Below, in pieces: positions 1 to 10,322 of a DNA stretch of 64,000 nucleotides. Below the pieces are notes generated by a model. It saw nothing but the letters and a program-made list of their open reading frames with translations, was not told the DNA's origin and did no database searches. The DNA lies in the NCBI RefSeq assembly GCF_019320115.1, contig NC_089583.1, positions 84,151,928-84,215,927 on the forward strand, read 5' to 3'. The number at the start of each line of letters is the position of its first letter. Position 1 is the stretch's first letter. The stretch is from Miscanthus floridulus (Eukaryota; Streptophyta; Magnoliopsida; Poales; Poaceae). A program made the translations under genes and the position numbers.

Positions 1-96
1 ATGCTCATGCTCCTGAACGAGCTAGTAGTAATAGGCGACATAAGTATTAAAATCAATCAATAAATTTAAGACCCATAGTTAACCAGAATTGCTTAT
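1..96. other. Left host flank of the nested stack
   Basis: Short AT-rich sequence outside the outermost retrotransposon. No gene is visible. Its last five bases (92-96, CTTAT) form the left target-site duplication that pairs with TTTAT at 49468-49472, so this DNA was originally contiguous with the sequence after 49467. Confidence 0.7.
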
Positions 97-1552
97 TTAA
101 AAGTGGACCGTGGCGTCTAAGAGGGGGTGAATTAGGCAATTTAAAACTCTAACTCTAAACTGTGGTCTCTTTTTCTAACCTTAGCAAAATCTATGCAAAA
201 AGATAAACTATCTAAATGTGTAACTACGGTTTTGCTAGTGTGTTGCTATCTCTACCGTAAACAGAGTTATGCAAACAATATAAATGCGGAAGCTAAAGAG
301 TAAGGTAGAGATATGTAAACTCCTGTCGACGACTCCGGTATTTTTACCGAGGTATCGAGAAGCGTGCAAAGCCCCTCGTAAGAAATCCCTCACAAGGGCC
401 AAGCTCCCCGTCGGGTAATTCCGTGGATAGCCCCGGGCCTTCCCTACGCGCAAGTGGGTCTTCGGTGTGTCTTTCGGCAAGGCTCTTCCAGACCGCTCCT
501 TGTCGTCTTCACTATCAAGCTTCCAGTCGAAACGCCACGGGTCTTGTTCCCTCCGGTACAAGGTGGTGGCCACACCACAAACGCGGTTGGCGTGATCTCG
601 CAAGACTACAAGCTCCTCCGATGTACAACAATGGTGCGCGCAAACACCGAGTGGTAAGAGGTATGCAAACCTCACTAAACACTAGGCCTAAACCTAGAGT
701 AAGCGCATAAACGGTGGTCTAATCAACATAAGCACTTCGTAAAGCACCTACGCTAATCACCTAATGAATCACTAAGCACTATGCAAGTGAAGATCATTAA
801 AATGGTGTATTAACACCCTTGGTATGTTTCCTCAGCTCCACTTTTCTCAAATGGCCGGTTGGGGGTCTATTTATAAGCCCCACCGAGAAAGTAGTCGTTG
901 GGGACAAAACCCACCTTTCTGCTACTGACCGGACGCTGCTGTCGTCCTGACCAGACGCGTCCGGTCGTCCCAACCGTTGGAACGCGTGCGTTGATCGGAC
1001 TCTGGGCCGAGTCCGGTCACTGTCGATCGGACGCGTCCGGTCGCGCTGGCGCCACTCTAGAACCTCTCTGGACTCGATTGGACGCTGCACTTCGTGCATT
1101 CGGTCGTCCAGTCTGCTGCGTCCGGTCACGCTGAAAACATTTTCGTGATGATGAATAGTGTCACTGGTACGTCTGATCACTGCTTCGCTCAGCGTCTGGT
1201 CACTGCTGCTCAGCGTCTAGTCACAGCTGCCGACACCTGGTGTTGCCGAGCAACTGATCGGACACGTCCGGTCACCTCTACCGAGCTCATTTCTTCGCGA
1301 TCTTGCGTCTAGCTTGGTTTCCATCTTCGTGCTTGGACTTGACTTGAGGTCTTGGGTCTTCTCTTGTGCTTCTAGGGTCTTGCTTATGGTGTTGATCATG
1401 GAATCGTCATGTCGCCTTCGTCCAAGTCACGTCTTGCACCCTATTGAACCTACAAAAATAATTACTTGTAAATTCATTAGTCCAATTTGGTTGTATTGGT
1501 CATCAAACACCAAAATCCAAAGTAAATAGGCCTAGGGGCCATTTTCCTTACC
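97..1552 (-). repeat. 3' LTR of the outermost copia element
   Basis: Matches 48030-49467 almost throughout. On the minus strand a TATA box lies at 868-876 (plus strand TATTTATAA). Upstream of it (higher coordinates) are four GC-rich palindromic motifs at 949-966, 993-1018, 1025-1042 and 1256-1273. The terminal dinucleotides are mutated: plus-strand TT instead of TG at 97. A purine tract on the minus strand follows at 1553-1566. Confidence 0.85.
949..1273. promoter_or_regulatory. Array of palindromes of the GACCGGACGCGTCCGGTC type in U3
   Basis: Four inverted-repeat motifs lie within 325 bp: 949-966, 993-1018 (arms GATCGGACTC/GAGTCCGGTC around a 6-base loop), 1025-1042 and 1256-1273. On the element's own (minus) strand they lie roughly 70-400 bp upstream of its TATA box. 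The equivalent region of the other LTR (48880-49170) keeps decayed versions. Function unknown; promoter elements or RNA hairpins are both possible. Confidence 0.6.
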
Positions 1553-3035
1553 ATCTTCCCTTTTTGGTGATTGATGACAACACGACCAAAACAAGCAAAT
1601 AATAAAAGTTTTGGAATTTAAAAACTATTTACTTGCTAGGATGCAATACGAATGGCAATGTTATATGATGCTAAAAGATACCACATGTAAACATATTTGG
1701 AAACTAATCTTGCCCTTGCAAATGTCCCTATGTGGCATTATGGATTTAAGCCTCCCCCTTACACCATAATCCACTATCATCTCTTTCTTGGACCATTACC
1801 ACTTGTAAATTATTATGATCGGGCTTGCTTTTGGTCAAATAAATTCTCCCCCTTTGGAATCAAACACCGAAAAGGAAGACATTAGTAGCACAAGGGAGGG
1901 TCAAACTTTGTGATCCTTTGTATGTGGAGTGGAATAGGTCATAAAATTTGACTCACATTACATAGACTAAGATCCCCCTAAATATATGCATACATATGAT
2001 GGAGAATGTAGTTTATGCATAATTGGCAAATTAATGCTTAATGGAGTTTAATCTATATAATGCATGAAGAAAGCATATAAATACCAAAGTGAAATCAACA
2101 TGATGATATCAGTTTAGAAATACCACATGTGGAAACCAATTTGATTTATACCACTTGCAATAGGTGGTGGATATTTGAAGTATGATGCTTAACTCCAGGG
2201 ACTCCATTTTCCTTGCAATGAGACTACTACACACATGATAAGCTTAAAAAGGTGTTAGTCTCAAGGCATCCAACTTGTAGAATAATCTTACGCTAAATTT
2301 TTGCACACAAGTATTGAATACTTATAGGAGATATGCACATTGATTTTAGAGTAAAAATACCACTTGAAAGATGACATCACATGAATGTGAGAAACATTTT
2401 TAAGGCGATATTCAGGAGAAATTATCTACAATTTAGACTTTGGCACATATTAGATAAACAATTGTAAAACAAGTTATGTGTCGTGCTCCTAAACAATTTA
2501 AATCATGTAGGTTGGCTCCAAGGGTTAAGAGTGGGACCGAGCAAGCCTACCATAAGATATACCTAGTGTATGCATTACAAAGGATTTAAGCATGCAAATG
2601 CAAACCTTGGCATGAAAAGGAACTAGATGCTAATTGAAATTGCAAGAAATTAAATCTAGTTACCTAACATGGGGAGAGAAATTTAGGTCCATAGTGTTCA
2701 CTAACCCACTTGGCAATTGACATGATCCAATGTGATGCACCTCATGAAATGCACCTAAAAATATACCAAGTCTCCAAATTTCCCGAAGTACAAACGGACT
2801 CCTCACTTTCCTTTCGGGATCCAAACCTTTTTGGTGCTCTTCATGTTGGAAATGATCTTTGGCATCCAAATGTGTTTGGCCTCATTGTTGGCTTGCTTGT
2901 TCACCTTGGTGGCCACCATCTTGTCATTTTTCTTCTTCAAGAGGTAAGGTGTGGAGGCCTTTTGTCTACCTTGTTGGTGTAGGTGTTGGAGAGCTTGCTT
3001 GTTTTCTTTTTATTTTTCTCTTTATTCTTAGTTCC
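1553..3035 (-). other. Internal 3' region of the outermost copia element, no intact gene
   Basis: This lies between the 3' LTR and the gag remnant on the minus strand. I see a purine-rich tract next to the LTR (plus-strand pyrimidines near 1553-1566) and a degraded coding-like stretch around 2660-2990 downstream of gag. No pol domain is recognisable. In a full SIRE-type element this position would hold protease, integrase, RT and RNase H, so most of pol is absent. Confidence 0.6.
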
Positions 3036-4316
3036 TTTCCCATTCTTCACCTTGCACTCATAGGAATTGTGACCTTCCTTGTGGCACATGTAGCAAACCA
3101 CGGTTGTCCTTCATCAAGCTTCTTCACTCCCTTGATGATGTTATCTTGATGAAGTTAGGCTTGCTCCGTTTTGTCTCTTACTTGAGTCAAGTCCTTGGTA
3201 AGACGAGCTATTTCTTGCTTGAGTTGCTCATTCTCCATTGCAACCTCTTGTGTGCATGTATCTACAACAACTTTTTCAACACAAACTTGATTGCATAAGG
3301 ATGAGTCTAAACATAAATCATTGCAAGAAGTAGAAGCATCCTTGTTAGGCTTGTCAAAGATAGAACTTTTCTTTTTAGGTGCCTTGGTGAGGGTTGTACC
3401 GATGGCTTCAAGATTAGCAACTTTATTAGTTAGCTCATCACAATATTTGCACATGGTTTTCTTTTTAGCAAGTAAACTTTTATAAGTATCTTGTGAGCTA
3501 GCTAACTTTTCTTTTAATTTTTTATTTTTCTTTACAAGTTGCTCATCATTGATTGTGCGTGCATTTGTTATTGCACTAGCCTCAAGTTGCTTAATTTTAG
3601 TAGATAGTTCAATATTGAGATTAGCAAATGTCTCATATTGTTCAAGCAAGGTTGTATATGCTTCTTGTGAACTATCTAGCTTTTCTTGCAATATTTTTAG
3701 CTTCTTTTGTTGGCTAGTGCAAGCCTTAGCATATTTAAGATTTTCTTGCACAAGTTCATTAAGAGAAGGCTTTTCATCATCACTATCACTCTCACTAGAG
3801 GATGAGCTTTCGTTACCTCGTGCCATAAGGCACACACAAGAAGAGCTTGATGATGAGTGCTTGTGGCCTCGCCCTTTGTGATGGTCATCTTTTTCACTTG
3901 AAGAATTATCCCATGACCTTATTGATGTGAGGGCTTTGTCCTTGTACGTCTTTGTCTTTGTCTTGGGTGTGGGCTTGTTTGAACAAACTTTCACAAAGTG
4001 CTTCAACTCACCGCATTCGTAGCATCCTTTCTTTCTTTGCTCATTTCTTTGATTGGTGAAGATGAAATCTTGAATTTGGATGGGCACACCCTTGACATTG
4101 AGCCTTTGGATCATCTTCTCCACCTTGTTGATAAGTTTGATTGGTTCTTCATCAAGGTCGGAGGTGGAGGAAGATTGATCATCATCACTTGAATCTATCA
4201 TCTTCATCATCATCATCATCATCTTCACTTGAAGAGCTTGAGCTTGATGTCTCAACTTGCATGCCCTTCATCTTCTTTTTCTCACTACATGCGAGAGCTT
4301 TGCCTTTGCTTGATGA
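3036..4316 (-). pseudogene. Copia gag, C-terminal part (zinc knuckles, coiled coil), severed from its N-terminus
   Basis: This is the minus-strand continuation of the gag at 47341-47959; the Tat gypsy insertion separates the two. It begins with a Ser-rich segment and an Asp/Glu run, then a CX2CX4HX4C zinc knuckle (CYEC...H...C, coding near 3990-4030), then a long Lys/Glu/Leu-rich coiled coil. A second knuckle-like motif (CYMC...H...C) is encoded near 3054-3099, beyond a stop at 3155. The frame changes inside the CAT/ATG trinucleotide run near 4195-4226, so it could not be read through even without the insertion. Gag of this type packages element RNA in virus-like particles. Confidence 0.8.
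4196..4226. repeat. (CAT)n trinucleotide run in gag
   Basis: Imperfect run of CAT/CTT triplets, encoding the poly-Asp/Glu stretch of gag on the minus strand. The gag reading frame changes across it, which points to replication slippage as the cause of the frameshift. Confidence 0.7.
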
Positions 4317-4321
4317 AGATG

Positions 4322-4839
4322 TGTCGGGTTCATAAACCCAGGGTCCTACGGGGACTGGCTTCCACGCCAAGGCTCGACCCGAGCAGACAACGCGTAACTC
4401 ATGGGTCGGCCCAAGAGTATAAAACGATAGATCGGACGGGCGGCCCAGTCACCGACCGGAAGGTCTGGCCGAAGAGGAATAGCGCCCTCCTGTCGGCTAC
4501 TTCGGCCCACCTCTCCGATCGGAGCGTTTGCTTCAACTCTAGCCACCACCGGACGGCCTCTCCGATCAGAAGGCCTGGCCCAAAACACTACTTCCGGCTC
4601 TGACCCCGCGTCTCCGACCGGGGATCGCAGGAACCCTGCTCACCGCTCTTCTATGACCAGCGCACTCAGAGCCGATTGGAGCCATCCGACCAGGGACGCC
4701 CGCTCGATAGGAACCAGAAGATGTGCGGAGAAAGGCAAGGCAAGGCTCACAAGTCAAAACCATTATACCAGGGACCATACCCTGCATGAAACAGTACTCT
4801 GCAGCCATCCTGATGAACATAGTGAGACTCCTCACATGC
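4322..4839 (+). repeat. Left LTR of the Tat element, first part
   Basis: Begins TGTCGGGTT and matches 43069-43745 with many substitutions. It lacks roughly 120 bp present in the right LTR (about 43560-43720). Interrupted after CATGC at 4835-4839 by the copia element; continues at 17172. Confidence 0.85.
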
Positions 4840-5176
4840 TGTAAGTGCAATCAAGCCCTATTGTGGGTTTTGGCATTGATGACCACCAAATTAGAGGACT
4901 AATGAGGTTTATCGAGATGACAAGCAGGGAATCAAAGAATGAGGATGATGTACAGGTTACAAGTGTCCTAATTACGAAAGGTGGCTAGACCCAGCTCAAA
5001 AGAGGTTTAAATTCATTTATGTTTTGAATTTGAGTTTAGGGAAAGCCATACTATTAAGAGGGATTTTAGGACAGTTGGTCAACTGTTGAACTAGATGCTC
5101 AAATTCACAGATCTACATCATCTCACCTAGTCAAAATAGCCAACCAAATTTTAGATCATGTTACCTGTTTTGGCTA

Positions 5177-5216
5177 GGGCGGCAGTGCCGCCCTGTTAAG
5201 AGCGGCAGTGCCACCC
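5177..5216. promoter_or_regulatory. Hairpin pair 1, upstream of the LTR TATA box
   Basis: GGGCGGCAGTGCCGCCC at 5177-5193 (7-bp stem, AGT loop) and a close copy at 5201-5216. The right arm contains GCCGCC, the core of the GCC-box bound by plant ERF factors. The TATA box is about 27 bp downstream of the pair. Confidence 0.65.
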
Positions 5217-5242
5217 TTAACCGACCATTGGACTTCAGGGAG

Positions 5243-5250
5243 TATTTATA
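5243..5250 (+). promoter_or_regulatory. TATA box of the copia LTR
   Basis: TATTTATA in the context GGAGTATTTATACCCC, present also in the right LTR at 16338-16345 and, reversed, at 62734-62745. It marks the likely U3/R boundary a little downstream. Confidence 0.6.
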
Positions 5251-5946
5251 CCCCTTAGGCCCAGCCCACAATGGTCTCTTCCTCACAAAGTCACTCTGCT
5301 CGAAAACAGATAAAACCAAAGCTCATCCCTCTGCTTCATTGTTGCTCCTCCATCCCTCAAGCAAATCCTTGATTTCCACTATCAAAACTTGAGAGAAAAG
5401 GCAACAAAACTCGATTGGAGAGTAGATCCACTGATTCCCAAAGTCTAAGAGCATTTGGTTCACGTTTGGCCGGCGGTTCTAGGGTTTGTTACTCTTGGAG
5501 CTTGCTCCTAGCCGGCTAGGCATCGCCCTTGTGCTTGCCAACTTGTGTGGCAGCCTTGAGAGGTTTGTAACCTCATTCGAAAGCTAAGAAATCACCCCTC
5601 ACTTCAAGAGTTCACTCTCTTGATTTGAGAATGAGGGTAAGGCGAGCCTTTGTGGCAAGCTCAAGCCTTTTGTGGCTTCCTCAACAACGTGGACTTAGGC
5701 AAACCTTAGTGGTGAGCTGAACCACGGGATAAATCTTGTGTCTTGCATGCTTCATCTTGATTATACTTGCTGTTTACTTTGTTGCTAGCTATTGTTAGGG
5801 TTTAGTTACTCGATTTACATTTGTGTGAAGTTTCTGTGGTATCCAGTCTTTGAACTGGATCTTGAAGTTATATTGCAGGAATAAGCAGCTAGTGGGTTCA
5901 GGTTCATATTTGTTAAATCTCAATTGTGTTAGATTAATTTCTGCAA

Positions 5947-5984
5947 AGCGGCAGTGCCGCCCTGTAAGGCTGGTAGTGCTGCCC
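5947..5984. repeat. Hairpin pair 2, end of the left LTR
   Basis: AGCGGCAGTGCCGCCCT at 5947-5963 and a degenerate copy (GGTAGTGCTGCCC) at 5969-5984. Same spacing in the right LTR (17043-17081). Predicted to lie in the transcribed leader. Confidence 0.6.
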
Positions 5985-6072
5985 TTTGTTCTAACAGAGT
6001 TTTGAGTTAAATTTTTATAGGCCTATTCACCCCCCCTCTAGGCCTTCTTTGTCTTCCTATAGATCCTACAAG

Positions 6073-6084
6073 TGGTATCAGAGC
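6073..6084 (+). other. Primer-binding site (Met-tRNA type)
   Basis: TGGTATCAGAGC, two bases after the left LTR end. It is complementary to the 3' end of plant initiator Met tRNA and is where minus-strand DNA synthesis would start. Confidence 0.85.
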
Positions 6085-6118
6085 AAGGTTGCTTCGCATA
6101 CGCTTCACCGCATGAAGT

Positions 6119-8614
6119 ATGGAAGAAGGAGAAGGTTCGAAGAACGTTCGCATTGCGGACGCAAGTGGTGTACACATTGAGGATGTTGGCAGCAGCAGCG
6201 AGCTGTCCATGTCCACAGCAAGTGATGCCACCATCAAAGAACCCAAGACCACCAATGCCGAAAAAAGAAAGGCAAGAAAAGAAAGAAAAGCCGCAAAAAT
6301 CTCGACAAGAGAAGCTAGAGAAAAGAAGAAGGAAGAGCAGCGTCTCAAAGACAAGAAGAAGAGAAAAGAAGAAAGAAGAATCATAAGAGAGGCAAGAGCT
6401 AAGAGAAGGGCAGCAAGAACTCAAGAGTAAGAGAAGAATGAGTATGATGCATCATCTAGTGAGCTCTCTAGTAGCTCAGACAATGGAGATGATGATGTAT
6501 CATACCATGCTTCAAAAGATAGCAAGGAGGTGAAGAGCAAAGACAAAAAGAAGGATAACAAGGATAAGGGCAGCAACAACAACAAGAACAAATATGCCAC
6601 CGTATCCTTTAATTATTCTTATTTGTCTAACCATAACAAAAGGTCCTTTGTCAATGTACCCGCAGGAAAGTTGCCTCATTTTGATGGGACAAACTTTGCC
6701 AAGTGGAAGCACTTGATGAGTGCCTATCTTATAGGTCTTCACCCTGATCTTTGGGAGATTGTGGTGAATGGATTTTAGCCACCAGAAGATCCCGAAGCGC
6801 TAACAAATGAAGAGCTAGCTGCTGTCCATCTCAATGGCCAAGCCACAAGTATTCTCCTCAGTGCCTTGGATGGAAATGAGTACAACCGGGTGAGGAATTT
6901 CAATGTTGCAAAATAGATTTGGGACACTTTGCATCTAGCACATGAAGGTGTAGATAAAGTGAGGAAAGCAAAGATTGATTTGTTGATGGCCAAGCTCAAT
7001 AGGTTTGTAATTATAGATGGAGAGGGGCCACAAGAGATGTTTGATAGATTAATGACCTTGGTGGGCAAGATTAGAGGCTATGGGTGTGATGAGCTTGATG
7101 ATCACAAGGTTGTGAAGGTTATGTTAGAGGCCTACTCACCAAGAAATAAGACCGTAGTCACCTTGATTAGGGATAAGAAGTTTGAGTACTTCACACCTAA
7201 TGATGTGCTTGGAAGATTGTTGACATTTGACATGCAAAGAGAAGAAGCTAATGAGAGGAGAAGACTTGGTGAGTTGCAAACCAAGCTAGAAGGCATGAAG
7301 ATCAAGGAAGTAGCTCTCAAGGCCAACAAATCAAGCAATCAAGGCATCTCCAACAAGGTAAAGGGCAGCAAGCAAGCATCAACAAGTCAACCCAAGGAAA
7401 TCAAGTCAACTCCACAAAATGATGATCCAAGTTCATCCTCAAGTGAAGATGAAGATGATGGGGCTGATTATATGAAGATTGATGACATGGCTTTGTTCAT
7501 GAAGAGCTATCACAAGGGATTGAAAAAGAATGGGTATAAAATAGTGCAAAGAAGGTTCCCCAACAAGAAGAAGAGGACTTGCTACAATTGTGGCAGCACG
7601 GAGCACTTCATTGCTAAGTGTCCTTATGACAAGAAAGAGAACAAATATAAGAAGGACAACAATAAGGGAAAGCATGAGCACAAAAGAAGATACAAGCAAA
7701 TGGGAGAGGCACACATTAGGCATGAGTGGGACTCAACTAAAGAGTCAAGTGAAGAGGATGTGAAGATTGCAACCGTGGCTATTCAAAAGTCATCCTCTAC
7801 CTCAAGGCTCTTCAACAACATGTCCGATGATGATGACCACCGCTCCACTCACGTTTGTCTTATGGCAAAGGGTGAGAAGGTAAATCAAAAGGCTAAATCT
7901 CCTCCACCTCCTAGTGACATCTCTAGTAGTGAACTTAGTGATTCTAGTGATGATGATACTAGTGATGTTGAGAAATATGTTAAGTTGACCAAAAAGTTAG
8001 ATTCTAAAACCATGCTCTTCATCATGAATCTAATGGAGGAACTAGAAAGTGTCAAAGTTGAGCTAGCCGATAGAGATGATTATCTTGAGGAAACCGAAAA
8101 GATGTATATTGACTGCAAGGAAGCTCTTGAGTTAGAGAGAAGTAAGGTGGACTCTTTGAACAAGGCCTTGGCCAAAGAACAAAGAGAACATGCTCTCACA
8201 AATAAGACAAATATTGCACTTAATGACAAGTATTGTGTCTTAGTTGAAAAGCACAACAAACTTAAGAAGCAATATAACCTTCTATGCGAGAGCACCCTAC
8301 TTCCCTCCAACACAAATGACATTTCTATTTCCTCCACTAGCCAAGGGTGTGGAAAATGCTATAATCTTGACTTAAAAGTTTATTCCACTAACCTTGCAAA
8401 CTTGGAGGTCATGAAAAAGGAGATTGCTAGGCTCAATGCTATGTTAGGAAAAAGGGGAATGGAAGGTAAGAAACTTGCTAGTGGTAAAGGCAAAAAACCA
8501 ACGAAGCCACAATACAAAGATGGAAGAAATCCACGCATCAAAGATGGGCTTGGGCATACTCATGGAGGTAAAACCAATGGAAGAAAGGTAATAAATGGAT
8601 ATGAGTGTGTTTAG
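6119..8614 (+). pseudogene. Copia gag with internal stops
   Basis: A single frame of about 830 codons, broken by stops at 6428-6430 (TAA), 6776-6778 (TAG) and 6914-6916 (TAG), and ended by TAG at 8612-8614; the frame then stays open to 8821. Features in order: a Lys/Arg/Glu-rich N-terminal segment, a KLPHFDGTNFAKWK motif typical of copia gag, a capsid-like helical region, a zinc knuckle CYNCGSTEHFIAKC near 7580-7622, Ser/Asp-rich stretches, and a coiled coil near 8030-8280. Gag forms the virus-like particle. Each stop is one C-to-T step from a Gln codon. The long basic and coiled-coil extensions are usual for SIRE-type gag. Confidence 0.85.
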
Positions 8615-9068
8615 TTCGTGAGCAAAGGGCAGGAAGGTACAGATAGGTCTGCACAGAAGGTGGCACAAGGCCAGTCCAGAGCAGCACCGCGGCCTATGGG
8701 CGACAGTGCTGCTGTGAAGGGCAGTAGTGCCGCTCCCCACAGAAAAGGGAAGACCATCTCCTACTCCTCTGCTCATGACAAGCCCAAGAAGAAGGTGTCA
8801 CTTCCAGAGCAGGTTGTTTAGAAACCAAAGAAATCTATCTGGGTCACTCCAGATAGATATGCTTATCAACCAAAGGCAAAATCACCTCCTTAATGTTTAG
8901 ATTCTAACTTTGTTTTGTAGCACAACAGCAAGGGGGAGGTGTTTGCCAAGTTTGTTGGCAATGGTCGAAATGTTTATCATAATGCTTCTATTTGGGTTCC
9001 TAAAGTTCTTGTGACTAACATGCAAGGCCCCAAGAATATTTGGAGACCTAAGACTAGGAACTAAACTT
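8615..9068 (+). pseudogene. Gag-protease linker with hairpin pair 3
   Basis: The gag frame continues to a TAG at 8819-8821 and then accumulates stops. Protein-like remnants (for example SIWVTP and VFAKFVGNGR) run to about 9060. The frame differs from that of the protease ORF starting near 9069, so a frameshift lies between them. Two hairpin motifs sit here at 8698-8712 and 8719-8737; the second is read as GSSAAP. Confidence 0.6.
8698..8737. repeat. Hairpin pair 3, within coding sequence
   Basis: Degenerate first copy GGGCGACAGTGCTGC and second copy GGGCAGTAGTGCCGCTCCC. The second is translated in the gag frame as Gly-Ser-Ser-Ala-Ala-Pro. Confidence 0.5.
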
Positions 9069-10322
9069 ATGTTGCAGGAATACTCCTCCGGTGGGTTAAG
9101 TTGGGTGCTTGACAGTGGATATACAAATCATATGACCGAAGAAAGGAGTATGTTCTCATCATATTCCCCAACTACAAATTCAGATGAAAATATCATATTT
9201 GGTGATAATTCAAAAGGGGGTGTGATTGGACTTGGTAAAGTGGCTATTACACTTGATCATTCAATTACAAATGTCTTACATGTTGATTCCTTGAAGTACA
9301 ATCTGCTGTCTGTCTCTCAATTATGTGAGATGGGCTACAATTGTTTCTTCACGGATAAGGGTGTGGAAGTCTCTAAAAGGGAGGATTCCTCAATTGTCTT
9401 TACGGGTCACCTCAAGAACAAGCTTTACTTAGTTGATTTCAGCAAAAGTAAAGCTAAGCTTGAGACCTGTTTAGTGGTAAAATCTAGCATGGGTTGGCTA
9501 TGGCATCGCTGACTGGCTCATGTTGGGGTGAGGAACTTGGCCAAACTCCTAAAAGACAACCACATTCTTGGACTAACCAATATTCAATTTGAGAAAAATA
9601 GGATTTCTAGTGCTTGCCAAGCCAGAAAGCAAGTAGGTGTACCACACCCACCAAAGAGCATCATGACTACCACACAACCACTAGAGTTGATTCACATGGA
9701 TCTCTTTGGACCGGTCGCCTACATAAGCATCGAGGGTAACAAAGATGATCTAGTTATTGTTGATGATTATTCTCGGTTCACTTGGGTGTTCTTTATTTAT
9801 GATAAGTCCCAGGTGCAAGAAAAAGTTAAAATATTTGTGAGAAGGTCACAAAGGGAGTTTGGCCTTCCTATCAAGAAGATAAGAAGTGACAATGGGACCG
9901 AATTCAAGAACACTCTAGTTGAAGAGTTTCTTGATGATGAGGGCATCAAGAATGAGTTTTCAACTCCGTACACCCCTCAACAAAATAGTGTAGTAGAGAG
10001 GAAGAACTATACACTTCTTGATATGGCAAGGACAATGCTAGATGAATACAAGACGTTGGATCTCTTTTGGAGTGACGCCGTCAACACCACTTGCCATGCC
10101 ATCAACCGTCTCTACTTACACAAGAAACTCAAGAAGACCTCATATGAGCTTCTAACCAGTAACAAACCAAAGGTGTCATACTTTAGAGTGTTTGGGTGCA
10201 AGTGTTTTATACTTAACAAAAGACCCAAAACCTCAAAATTTGCACCTAAAGTTGATGAAGGAATTCTTCTTGGCTATGGATCAAATGAGCATGCCTATCG
10301 TGTCTTCAACAAAACCATGTGA
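9069..10322 (+). pseudogene. Copia protease and integrase
   Basis: One frame with a stop at 9510-9512 (TGA). The protease part carries the aspartic active-site region WVLDSGYTNHM and the downstream DNLLSVSQL-type segment. The pre-integrase zinc domain follows (WLWHR...LAHVG, then SSACQ, where the first Cys of the usual CXXC is Ser). The integrase core has its acidic residues in HMDLFGP, IRSDNGTEF and VVERKN, so the DDE triad looks present. The frame ends in TGA at 10320-10322. Integrase joins element cDNA to the chromosome. Confidence 0.85.

Larger units (their letters stand above)
4840..6070 (+). repeat. Left (5') LTR of the inner copia element
   Basis: 1231 bp, same family as 15935-17166 and, in reverse, 61927-63908. 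A TATA box lies at 5243-5250 with a hairpin pair just upstream (5177-5216). A second hairpin pair (5947-5984) lies near the 3' end, so it should be in the transcribed leader about 90 bp before the PBS. Confidence 0.92.

Noticed and set aside
3155..4255. Minus-strand ORF as an independent host coiled-coil gene
   Set aside because: It has the copia zinc knuckle and continues the gag at 47341-47959 across the AGATG joint.
5177..5216. Hairpins as bacterial-type terminators
   Set aside because: No following T-run, plant context, and copies also occur inside coding sequence.
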